Shown here in pieces: positions 1 to 5,733 of a stretch of DNA of 30,845 bases. The notes below the pieces were generated by a model. That model saw only the letters and a program-made list of their open reading frames with translations, had not been told where the DNA came from and made no database searches. Position numbers and translations under genes: made by a program. Within the stretch, counting starts at the first letter, position 1. Each line of letters opens with the position of its first letter. The stretch is from IMG/VR virus record IMGVR_UViG_3300005525_000073, positions 1 through 30,845 of that record; one strand, written 5' to 3'. This stretch comes from a virus.

Positions 1-374
1 CGAGTGCGTTCATATTCAGCTTCCTCTTCAGGTGACATAAGATCATTAAGATATCTCCAATTCATAGCTTCTGCTATTTCTTTTGGAGTGGCGGAGGTAG
101 GAGATACAAGCCATTTGTTATAGGCTGCTTCTCCTGTTAGATTGTGAGAGATAGGAATTGGAGTGGATGGATCAGGAAATCCTAGTTTTTGTTCTAGGGA
201 TGGATTATTTGTGTGGGCAGGGGAAACAATACCATGATTGATTTTGAGAACAAAACCTTCTAGGTATTGACAGATTGTCAGTCTGCGAGGAGTTGGATGA
301 GATTTCAAGCAGGTGATTATTTCTTGCAATTCTGCTGCTGTGAAATATGGTCGGAATTTCTGTTCGCCTGTCAT
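1..374 (-). CDS. Hypothetical phage protein, partial (C-terminus beyond left edge)
   Basis: An open frame runs without a stop from an ATG at 374 to the left edge of the window. The start is preceded by AAGGAATCCTA, the same extended Shine-Dalgarno type used by many genes here. The visible 124 residues begin MTGEQKFRPYFTAAELQEII and continue with a Pro-rich, soluble sequence. The region just before the edge (EEEAEYERT) is acidic. I see no signal peptide, membrane segment or catalytic motif and do not recognise the family. It is the most downstream visible member of the leftward cluster and follows the lipoprotein gene with an 11-nt gap, so it is probably co-transcribed. Confidence 0.75.
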   Translation of the reverse strand, partial: MTGEQKFRPYFTAAELQEIITCLKSHPTPRRLTICQYLEGFVLKINHGIVSPAHTNNPSLEQKLGFPDPSTPIPISHNLTGEAAYNKWLVSPTSATPKEIAEAMNWRYLNDLMSPEEEAEYERT

Positions 375-385
375 TAGGATTCCTT

Positions 386-583
386 TCAGCTGCAAGTAGG
401 ATTATTCACACAATTCACAGGCTGTGTAGTTTTAGGTGTTGATTGTGTAGATTCTTGAGAATCTACATCTTCTGACTCAGATTCTGAATGTCCACCACAA
501 CCTGAGAGATAGAAACACAAACAGAAAAGCCCACCAATTAGGCAGGCACGGAAGAAAAGAGAAAGAGGAGAATAATTATTCAT
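386..583 (-). CDS. Small lipoprotein
   Basis: This is a 65-aa protein with a classical lipoprotein signal. A short N-terminus with one Arg (residue 12) is followed by a hydrophobic stretch (residues 14-26) and a lipobox LSGC with the acceptor cysteine at residue 29. Gly at the next position would be compatible with outer-membrane sorting in a Gram-negative host. The mature part is a short Ser/Glu/Asp- then Thr/Gln-rich tail with two more cysteines (58 and 64). Phage lipoproteins of this size include outer-membrane spanins and exclusion proteins; this one is neither Pro-rich nor next to a visible endolysin, so the role is open. The start has no good Shine-Dalgarno. It begins 20 nt after the tRNA 3' end, so expression from the tRNA transcript is likely. 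Confidence 0.65.
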   Translation of the reverse strand: MNNYSPLSLFFRACLIGGLFCLCFYLSGCGGHSESESEDVDSQESTQSTPKTTQPVNCVNNPTCS

Positions 584-602
584 AGATTAGTTTCTAGGGG
601 GA

Positions 603-688
603 TGGTCCCTGCAATCGGACTCGAACCGATACGAGCAAAGCTCGACAGATTTTAAGTCTGTTCTGTCTACCAATTTCAGCATGCAGGG
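603..688 (-). tRNA. tRNA-Leu (anticodon UAA)
   Basis: The minus strand folds as a class II tRNA. The acceptor strand CCCTGCA (688-682) pairs with TGCAGGG (613-607), followed by discriminator A and an encoded CCA (605-603). The D-loop contains AATTGGTAGA. The anticodon stem ACAGA/TCTGT encloses loop CTTAAAA, giving anticodon TAA. The long variable arm CGAGC-TTT-GCTCG is typical of Leu/Ser tRNAs, and the T-arm ATCGG-TTCGAGT-CCGAT is intact. It lies between two phage genes with 11- and 19-nt gaps, so it is probably processed from the common leftward transcript. It would decode UUA/UUG. Confidence 0.95.
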
Positions 689-699
689 GAGTTAGGGAA

Positions 700-921
700 T
701 TAGGGAGCAGAGCCAGTGAATTCAATTCCATTGTCATATCCATCCGCGCAGCAGACATTGAAATTGAATTGAGTTTGCTTAGAAAATTCAGGCGGCTGCC
801 AGTAAGGAAAAGCGGCGGCAATCATCACAGCAAATTCCCAGGCATCAATCTGTCCGGGATTATTTACCGGAACAATGATGGGGTTTCCAGTGATGGGAGA
901 AATGAAATGATCGAAAATCAT
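700..921 (-). CDS. Hypothetical small phage protein
   Basis: This 73-aa protein starts at an ATG (921) placed 7 nt after the Shine-Dalgarno AGGAG (AGGAGATTCTATC). A longer reading from 954 has no ribosome site and would include that motif as coding. The sequence begins MIFDHFISPITGNPIIVPVN and contains a mildly hydrophobic stretch (WEFAVMIAAAFPYW, about residues 28-41) and adjacent cysteines. I do not recognise the family. It lies just upstream of the tRNA in the same leftward cluster. Confidence 0.65.
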   Translation of the reverse strand: MIFDHFISPITGNPIIVPVNNPGQIDAWEFAVMIAAAFPYWQPPEFSKQTQFNFNVCCADGYDNGIEFTGSAP

Positions 922-1002
922 GATAGAATCTCCTAATAGGAGTTGAGGGAACACACAAGATAGACCCCGAATAATCAGAGTCTAGGTTTGTGGATTCAGC
1001 TA

Positions 1003-1236
1003 TCAATCACACGAAGTGTAGCGAGAGAAATTACAGAAAAACTTTCCCGCGTATCTTTTCACTCCTGGCACAGTTTCACAGAGTGCAGGAGTAGATACTT
1101 TCGTACCATAGCCGCAGGGATGATAGCGAGAAATCATTTCTTCAGATTTCTTCTGCAACTCTTCCGCAGTATCTGCAATCCAGAGTTGTCGAATGATTGC
1201 AGGGGAAGATCCACCATCAATGATTTGGATTGTCAT
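1003..1236 (-). CDS. Hypothetical small phage protein
   Basis: This 77-aa protein has AGGAT 7 nt before its ATG. It begins MTIQIIDGGSSPAIIRQLWI and then has a short amphipathic, charged helix (TAEELQKKSEEMISRY). The C-terminal half is Cys- and aromatic-rich (four cysteines) but without a clean CxxC pair arrangement. No family is recognised. An overlapping plus-strand frame of similar length lacks a ribosome site and is taken as its shadow. It belongs to the leftward cluster of small accessory genes. Confidence 0.6.
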   Translation of the reverse strand: MTIQIIDGGSSPAIIRQLWIADTAEELQKKSEEMISRYHPCGYGTKVSTPALCETVPGVKRYAGKFFCNFSRYTSCD

Positions 1237-1260
1237 GACATATCCTAGAGTCTAGAATCA

Positions 1261-1320
1261 CACAATTGTGAGTCTATTATGATGCACCCACCTAGATAAT
1301 GGATGCATGAAATAGACTCA
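1261..1320 (-). repeat. Inverted repeat / RNA hairpin overlapping a stop codon
   Basis: TGAGTCTATT (1269-1278) is perfectly inverted as AATAGACTCA (1311-1320), and inside it ATGCA (1282-1286) pairs with TGCAT (1304-1308). The outer arm includes the TGA stop (1320-1318) of the upstream zinc-ribbon gene. A second perfect palindrome, CACAATTGTG (1261-1270), adjoins it. There is no T-run, so it is more likely a processing/stability element or an operator than an intrinsic terminator. Confidence 0.55.
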
Positions 1321-1518
1321 ATCTTCGTTTTCAATCTCTCGCCGCACAATCTCTGCGCTTTTCATTTCTTGCCCATAGTCTAAACCCTCACTTTTGCAGC
1401 GGCGACACTTACTATTTCGATAAGAGTCTGTTAATTCTTTTTCCGGGTCAGGTTTAATCGCGGATTGAATATGTCCGCATTCTTGACACTTACGGACCCA
1501 GCGTGCAATTTCACTCAT
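1318..1518 (-). CDS. Small zinc-ribbon-like protein
   Basis: This 66-aa protein starts 9 nt after an AGGAG ribosome site. It carries two CxxC knuckles, C11-x2-C14 (KCQECGH) and C38-x2-C41 (KCRRCKS), spaced like a small zinc ribbon. The tail is acidic and charged (ending IENED). Such proteins in phages are often nucleic-acid- or RNA-polymerase-binding, but no specific family is recognised and no function is claimed. It is the first gene downstream of the best-formed promoter in this region (1570-1598), so it probably heads the leftward transcript that continues through the tRNA. Confidence 0.7.
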   Translation of the reverse strand: MSEIARWVRKCQECGHIQSAIKPDPEKELTDSYRNSKCRRCKSEGLDYGQEMKSAEIVRREIENED

Positions 1519-1569
1519 GATCGTTTTCTCCTAAAATTGTTTCTTGAATCTTTCCCGTGGGACTGTCAG

Positions 1570-1598
1570 ACTGTAAGCCCGGCTCGGGGTCATGTCAA
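1570..1598 (-). promoter_or_regulatory. Sigma70-type promoter reading leftward
   Basis: On the minus strand a perfect -35 TTGACA (1598-1593) is followed after exactly 17 bp by TACAGT (1575-1570), a 4/6 match to the -10 consensus. The predicted start is about 45 nt upstream of the zinc-ribbon gene's ATG. This suggests the leftward accessory genes are read by unmodified host RNA polymerase, as expected for early genes. Confidence 0.65.
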
Positions 1599-1837
1599 CC
1601 CCTCCAGCCACAATCTAAACATCTACCATCTAACTAGAGAGCATCTAGTATAGGTATCTGTAAGTGCTTAGAGTATATCTACCCCCTACTAAAAAATAAG
1701 AATTAAAGACATATATACATATGGAAATATACATATACATTAGATAGATCATGTGTATATGGATATCACCGGGAGGGGCATGCCCGTGGGAGGGGTCACA
1801 GTCTCACAGTCTGGCGGTCTGGCAGGAAAGATTAATA

Positions 1838-1895
1838 GTGTTTATTTCCAAACTAATTCATAGCGTGGAAATAAACACCCCAGAATTAACCGGGG
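1838..1895 (-). terminator. Tandem hairpins after the 226-aa gene, terminator candidate
   Basis: Reading leftward past the stop at 1912, CCCC(1895-1892)/GGGG(1881-1878) forms a short stem followed by TGTTTATTT. Its 3' side runs into a perfect 13-bp inverted repeat, TGGAAATAAACAC (1866-1878) against GTGTTTATTTCCA (1838-1850), with a 15-nt loop. The second stem is AT-rich and lacks a clean T-run, so termination, RNase processing or protein binding are all possible. Confidence 0.45.
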
Positions 1896-1911
1896 AGTAA
1901 ATAGGCGAAGC

Positions 1912-2592
1912 CTAGAGATCGATGAAATCTTCGCTATTCTTTCGCTCCATCGTATCCAGACGCGCAGACAGACGGGAAACCATCTGATCATCCGCATCAG
2001 GTGCGAGTGCCAGCGCATTCCGGCAACCGCGAATCTGCTTATCTGCCAACATGGTTTTTCCACCTGCCAGTGATGCCAAAACATCCCGATAAACCTTGAC
2101 ATGCTTTTGAACTGTGAGTTCCTGCGCATCCGTGAGAGTGGCATCTGGGGTTGAATCCACTGAAAGGAACCCGAGCTTTTGCGCAAGCATGGCAAAAACA
2201 TTGTCGGACAATTCCGCATCAAACCACTTTTCCACCGCATCGGAAGTGAGCCGATTTCCGGCTGCCTCGGCTTCAAGGAAACCAATGCAGGCTTCTACAG
2301 AGATTTCCGAATCCTGCACAATCTTCAGATTTCCGCCGCTGGATTCATACAATCCGCGAATGATGCCATCCTGAGCGGATTCCAGCATGTTGCAGACATA
2401 CGGGAGGAGCTTGGTGATGTTGGAAGTGATGCTGGCGGGATCGATGAAAGGAACCGAAACCGCGACAGATTGCAGCGGATTGGTTTGATTCTTGGTTTTC
2501 TTGTAACCAATCTTCGCTAGACGCTGACCTGACAAGGGCTTGTCACCCGCTTTGAAAGGCTTCAGGTCGTGAACAGTGGACACATTCGACAT
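1912..2592 (-). CDS. Hypothetical phage protein (226 aa)
   Basis: This 226-aa soluble protein starts at an ATG preceded by AGGAGAATCTATC, a strong extended ribosome site. Its N-terminal 40 residues are basic and probably disordered (KPFKAGDKPLSGQRLAKIGYKKTKN). The remainder is acidic and largely helical in composition, including ISVEACIGFLEAEAAGNRLTSDAVEKWFDAEL and a hydrophobic ALAPDADDQMVSRLSARLDTMERK segment near the end. No catalytic motif, membrane segment or signal peptide is seen and I cannot name the family. The basic tail plus acidic body would fit a nucleic-acid- or protein-binding early protein, but this is only inference. It has tandem hairpins downstream and a 6-bp hairpin just before its ribosome site. 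Confidence 0.85.
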   Translation of the reverse strand: MSNVSTVHDLKPFKAGDKPLSGQRLAKIGYKKTKNQTNPLQSVAVSVPFIDPASITSNITKLLPYVCNMLESAQDGIIRGLYESSGGNLKIVQDSEISVEACIGFLEAEAAGNRLTSDAVEKWFDAELSDNVFAMLAQKLGFLSVDSTPDATLTDAQELTVQKHVKVYRDVLASLAGGKTMLADKQIRGCRNALALAPDADDQMVSRLSARLDTMERKNSEDFIDL

Positions 2593-2604
2593 GATAGATT
2601 CTCC

Positions 2605-2620
2605 TGCACATAAGTGTGCA
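2605..2620 (-). promoter_or_regulatory. Leader hairpin immediately before a ribosome site
   Basis: TGCACA-TAAG-TGTGCA is a perfect 6-bp stem with a 4-nt loop. In the leftward transcript its last paired base precedes GGAGAATC, the ribosome site of the 226-aa gene, with no gap. It could stabilise the mRNA 5' end or modulate ribosome access; no ligand-binding architecture is visible. Confidence 0.45.
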
Positions 2621-2679
2621 ATCTGACCTAGGAATCTAGGGCATTGGATAGCACCCGGATAGGATGCTAGATCAATGAA

Positions 2680-2835
2680 CTATTCCCAAACCCGCGGCAC
2701 ATTACTCCACCCGCGCGCAGCTAGTGTTTTTTTCCAATCCTGGGTTTCATGTTGTGAAACATCATCCAAACCCCAAACCGCCAGGATACGAACCCATCTA
2801 CCGGGCAGTTTCTTGAGTCGCAGTTCACTAGGCAT
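2680..2835 (-). CDS. Hypothetical 51-aa basic protein
   Basis: This is a short leftward gene of 51 codons from ATG at 2835 to TAG at 2680. It has a good ribosome site, GGGAG, 8 nt before the start. The product begins MPSELRLKKLPGRWVRILAV and ends GWSNVPRVWE. It is basic with five tryptophans, so it is compact rather than disordered. I do not recognise a family. A plus-strand frame across the same bases (2675-2857) has no ribosome site. It is the last leftward gene before the divergent control region, so it would be the first transcribed from any leftward promoter there. Confidence 0.65.
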   Translation of the reverse strand: MPSELRLKKLPGRWVRILAVWGLDDVSQHETQDWKKTLAARGWSNVPRVWE

Positions 2836-2881
2836 TTTTCAATCTCCCGTTTCTTAAATCCACCGGACGACCCGGTACTCT

Positions 2882-2909
2882 ATATTAGCACGCCGCGTGC
2901 CAGATCCAA
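2882..2909 (-). promoter_or_regulatory. Possible leftward promoter
   Basis: On the minus strand TTGGAT (2909-2904) is followed after 16 bp by TAATAT (2887-2882). Matches to the sigma70 hexamers are only moderate (3/6 and 4/6). The position, about 45 bp upstream of the 51-aa gene, is right for a leader promoter. The spacer contains the GCACG/CGTGC inverted repeat, which could bind a regulator. Confidence 0.3.
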
Positions 2910-2921
2910 AAAACCCAATGA

Positions 2922-3030
2922 AATCAACCACTTAGCCACATTGTGAATATTCACACTCCCATGTTGCACCGCACCATGTCAACAATCCCGACACTCACAA
3001 TGTGAAATCCCTTTAGAATCAACCACTTAG
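2922..3030. repeat. Direct repeat plus palindrome cluster
   Basis: AATCAACCACTTAG occurs at 2922-2935 and again at 3017-3030, each followed by a CCACA or CGCACA word. Between them lie the perfect 14-bp palindrome TGTGAATATTCACA (2942-2955) and an inverted pair, CACATTGTGA (2937-2946) and TCACAATGTG (2995-3004). The nested arrangement is operator-like or origin-like. No gene overlaps it. Confidence 0.6.
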
Positions 3031-3130
3031 CGCACAATATCCCATGTCGGTGCTCAGGTATTCAGTCGCTTATATTTAACACTCCCAATTTCTAAGGGTA
3101 AACCCTAACATATCCCCTACATTCCGTAGT

Positions 3131-3287
3131 AAGCACTCACTAGCTTACCATGCTCCGCCCTGCTCTCTCCCATCCAGGCAACAAGTATGCAAGCACTCAC
3201 TCACATTCTATCCCGGCTTCCCTATAACAATGTAAGCACTCACTCACATATGGGAACTGCGCAGCAGGAAGTAAGCACTCACTCACA
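3131..3287 (+). repeat. Four iteron-like direct repeats (AAGCACTCACT)
   Basis: AAGCACTCACT occurs at 3131-3141, 3191-3201, 3234-3244 and 3273-3283. The last three extend to AAGCACTCACTCACA. All are on the same strand, with centre spacings of 60, 43 and 39 bp, and three of the four are preceded by GT. The cluster ends about 185 bp before the small terminase start, which suits a packaging-initiation site bound by that protein, an origin, or a late-promoter activator site. Confidence 0.7.
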
Positions 3288-3472
3288 AAGTGGGAGGGGT
3301 GGAGGCTTTTTTGGGTTTGGCTGGGCTGCTGTTCCTAAGGAACCACTCTAAATTTTCTAAAATTTTTTCAACTATCCCACCTGCGGTATGAATCCCAGCT
3401 TTGCTTTACTATCCCCAATACATTTAGATGGCTATGCCATTTATCATTCATCATCCCTCAGAGGATTCTCCC

Positions 3473-4030
3473 ATGTCTAACCATTCTCTCACCGCTACCA
3501 CCACAGAATCACAAGCTCTAGATCTCCTAGGTGTTGGAGCCTCACCTTCCCAAGTTGCGGCGGCCCTAGGAGTTTCTGAAAGCCTGATTTCTCAGTTCCT
3601 GGCGCAGGAAACTTTCGCCCGGGCGGTTGCAGAGCGGAGATTCAATTCTCTCCTGAAACATAATCGCAGAGATGATAAGCTAGATGAGCTAGAAGATGCT
3701 CTGATCAAGAAGCTTGAGAATATTATTCCGATGATGTATAAACCATCAGAAATCATCCATGCTTTCACACGTATCAATCAAGCAAAACGCCGCGGATCTT
3801 CTGCTCCCGAACAAATCCACCAACAGCAAACTGTTATTTCTCTCACTCTTCCTATCCAAATCATCCAACAAGTTACAGTTGATGCCAGAAACCAGGTAGT
3901 AAAAGCTGGACAACAAGATCTTATTACTGTACAATCAGGTCGATTGCCTGCACTCCTTCAATCTCCTCAAAAGGTGCCTCAAAATGTCCTCCCTCAGCCA
4001 AGCCGAAATGAAAGCTCTGAAGCAGCTTGA
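3473..4030 (+). CDS. terS: Terminase small subunit (putative)
   Basis: This 185-aa protein would be the DNA-recognition part of the packaging motor. The N-terminal third contains a helix-turn-helix (about residues 16-44: LDLLGVGASPSQVAAALGVSESLISQFLA), typical of small terminases. A charged helical segment follows (residues 47-90), then a Gln/Pro-rich C-terminus that could be the oligomer tail contacting portal or large terminase. The start at 3473 was chosen because AGAGGA precedes it; the frame continues upstream to an ATG at 3428 that lacks a ribosome site. Its position just before the large terminase gene and just after the repeat cluster supports the call, which rests on the HTH and synteny rather than a family-specific motif. 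Confidence 0.75.
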   Translation: MSNHSLTATTTESQALDLLGVGASPSQVAAALGVSESLISQFLAQETFARAVAERRFNSLLKHNRRDDKLDELEDALIKKLENIIPMMYKPSEIIHAFTRINQAKRRGSSAPEQIHQQQTVISLTLPIQIIQQVTVDARNQVVKAGQQDLITVQSGRLPALLQSPQKVPQNVLPQPSRNESSEAA

Positions 4031-4142
4031 GGAAAAAACTCGTCTGGAGCAGAAAAACAAAGAAGCGGCCCGGCTCCATTTGCTTCAAATCCAGTCTCAA
4101 CTTGCTCGGGCTCCTATTCTTCCGCGGAAATTCGGAACTTGA
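3984..4142 (+). CDS. Small coiled-coil-like protein between the terminase genes
   Basis: This 52-aa gene overlaps the end of the small terminase gene by 47 nt in another frame. Its ATG is 7 nt after AAGGTG, and its stop lies 9 nt before the large terminase ATG, which itself has no ribosome site, so it probably couples translation of the two. The product begins MSSLSQAEMKALKQLEEKTR and is almost entirely charged heptad-like helix up to about residue 40, ending basic (ILPRKFGT). The function is unknown; it could be a terminase accessory peptide or mainly a translational coupler. Confidence 0.6.
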   Translation: MSSLSQAEMKALKQLEEKTRLEQKNKEAARLHLLQIQSQLARAPILPRKFGT

Positions 4143-4151
4143 TCCTCTCAG

Positions 4152-5717
4152 ATGACTAAATACACAGAAGAATCTCTAGGTCTAGGCGCTCCATCTCAGC
4201 CTTCCGAAGAGATTCCTCAAGAGACTACCAGTCAAGTATCAGTTTCCGCGACTGAGGCCCAAGAATTAGCTAAACAATCCTTAGATTTCCTGGCCGCCCT
4301 CGCCTTGCCATTGGTATTCCGCTATGTATTCCCACCTGTTTTCAAAGCAATCTGGACCTGGCTACTCTCTTACATTCACAAAGAACGAGACTTCTCCCAA
4401 TTGGCCATTGGATTACCTCGGGGATTCGCTAAAACAACCTTCATCAAAATCTTTCTCCTGTACGTTATCTTATTTACTCGACGCTCCTTCATTCTAGTCT
4501 GTGCGAACTCTCTTCCCAAAGCTATTGCAATAATCTCCGATGTCTGCGACTTTCTTGATGAGCCCAACATCCGTTCCCTATTCGGCGATTGGCGCGTTGG
4601 AATTGAAACTGACCAGCAAGTCCTGAAAAAATTTGGTTTTCGTGGCCGTACCATTGTTCTTGCAGCAGGTACCGTAGAATCTGTTCGGGGCTTGAACGTA
4701 AAACATCAGCGTCCAGATGTAATGGTGTTTGATGATATTCAATCTCGCCAAGATGCAGACTCAGAAACAGTTTCCCAGCAGATTGAAACTGATCTGTATG
4801 GTACTGCGATGAAAGCCAAATCTCCGCATGGATGTTTATTCATCTTTGTGGGGAACATGTATCCGACCAAATGGTCGCTTCTCCGTCGGATCAAACAGAA
4901 TCCTACCTGGATTAAATTCATTGCAGGTGGATTGCTGCAGAAAGAGGACGGTTCTGTAGAATCTCTCTGGGAAGATCTACAACCGAAAGAACAGCTTTTA
5001 AAAGAATTCGCCAATGACCAACAATCTGGGCGACCCGAGGTTTTCTATGCTGAAGTTCTCAATGATGAAAACGCATCAGTTAACCTACTGATCGACACAT
5101 CTAAGATTCCTCAGTGCCCCTACGAATCAGACTTCCCAGGATCTCAGCACCAAGGTAATTACATCATCATCGATCCATCAGGAGATAAAGCAAACTCTGA
5201 TGCAGTTACTTTAGGATATTTTGAAATCTGGGATGAGAAACCTGTATGCAGAGAAATCATTGAAGGTCGCCTGTCCCCCGGTGATACTATTAAGGAAGCC
5301 CTTAAACTCTGCTTCAAATGGAATTGCACCCTGGCCGCCGTAGAATCTAACGCATATCAATACTCCCTGCTCTACTGGTCTGGAGTTATCTGTGCCCAGA
5401 TGGGAATTATTGGTATCAATTTCGTAGATATCTATTCAGGCAAGCGGTCTAAAAATGCGCGGATTCTGGATATGTTTAAAGCGCTTCTTGCTGGAGAGAC
5501 ATATCTTTCTTCAGAATGCCGCGCCCAAGTAACATCTCAGATCCAATCTTTTAACCCAACAAAGACCAACAACGTGGACGGTATTCTGGATTGTGTGACT
5601 TATGCTCCTAAGGTGATTGAACTCTACGGAGAATACATTGCATCTCAGCTTACATTAAATATCCAGGATGTTAATGCAATTCCTATCCGCTCAGAGTTGG
5701 AAACCTCTGATTTCTAA
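4152..5717 (+). CDS. terL: Terminase large subunit (packaging ATPase/nuclease)
   Basis: This 521-aa motor protein would translocate DNA into the procapsid and cut the concatemer. The ATPase half has a P-loop variant GLPRGFAKTT (residues 87-96) and Walker B MVFDD (191-195), followed by a FVGNMY segment (232-237) at the usual coupling-motif position. The nuclease half shows the RNase H-like acidic set: IIIDPSG (D341), AAVESNAY (E398) and NNVDGILD (D476/D480). The length is normal for the family. No Shine-Dalgarno precedes the ATG; the stop of the 52-aa gene 9 nt upstream suggests coupling. The type of genome end (cos, pac or terminal repeat) cannot be read from this sequence alone. Confidence 0.95.
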   Translation: MTKYTEESLGLGAPSQPSEEIPQETTSQVSVSATEAQELAKQSLDFLAALALPLVFRYVFPPVFKAIWTWLLSYIHKERDFSQLAIGLPRGFAKTTFIKIFLLYVILFTRRSFILVCANSLPKAIAIISDVCDFLDEPNIRSLFGDWRVGIETDQQVLKKFGFRGRTIVLAAGTVESVRGLNVKHQRPDVMVFDDIQSRQDADSETVSQQIETDLYGTAMKAKSPHGCLFIFVGNMYPTKWSLLRRIKQNPTWIKFIAGGLLQKEDGSVESLWEDLQPKEQLLKEFANDQQSGRPEVFYAEVLNDENASVNLLIDTSKIPQCPYESDFPGSQHQGNYIIIDPSGDKANSDAVTLGYFEIWDEKPVCREIIEGRLSPGDTIKEALKLCFKWNCTLAAVESNAYQYSLLYWSGVICAQMGIIGINFVDIYSGKRSKNARILDMFKALLAGETYLSSECRAQVTSQIQSFNPTKTNNVDGILDCVTYAPKVIELYGEYIASQLTLNIQDVNAIPIRSELETSDF

Positions 5718-5733
5718 TCTCTAAGGAATCCTC

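Larger units (their letters stand above)
1519..1911. other. Non-coding stretch between leftward genes
   Basis: No convincing gene is visible. It holds a promoter (1570-1598), an AT-rich tract with repeated ATATACAT-type steps (about 1680-1770), a 10-bp palindrome GGGCATGCCC near 1777-1786, repeated CAGTCT/GGTCTGG words (1800-1822) and a hairpin pair at 1838-1895. The two G/C-rich patches near 1555-1600 and 1770-1800 share the word CCCACGGG on the minus strand. Confidence 0.6.
2836..3472. other. Divergent non-coding control region
   Basis: This stretch of about 640 bp separates leftward from rightward genes and holds no convincing gene. From left to right it contains small inverted repeats (ACCGG/CCGGT near 2862-2876; GCACG/CGTGC at 2889-2901), a possible leftward promoter, the 2922-3030 repeat group, GGGT-AA-ACCC (about 3096-3105), four iteron-like copies (3131-3287), a pyrimidine/purine-skewed tract, the palindrome GTTCCTAAGGAAC (3331-3343) and an A/T-rich stretch (3345-3370). 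Placement directly before the small terminase gene makes it a candidate for the packaging site, late promoter or an origin. Confidence 0.6.

Noticed and set aside
594-821. A 75-codon minus-strand frame across the tRNA
   Set aside because: It runs through the tRNA and overlaps the better-supported gene at 700-921 in another frame, without a ribosome site.
1842-2285. A 147-codon minus-strand frame overlapping the 226-aa gene
   Set aside because: Met/Arg/Trp-rich shadow without a ribosome site; the alternative frame has a strong start signal and normal composition.
3131-3287. CRISPR array interpretation of the repeats
   Set aside because: The repeats are only 11-16 bp, spacings are uneven (60, 43, 39 bp), the units lack dyad symmetry and no cas genes are present.
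3331-3343. GTTCCTAAGGAAC as an intrinsic terminator or late promoter element
   Set aside because: The palindrome leaves only a one-base loop and no T-run follows directly; A/T-rich sequence nearby did not give a convincing -35/-10 pair.
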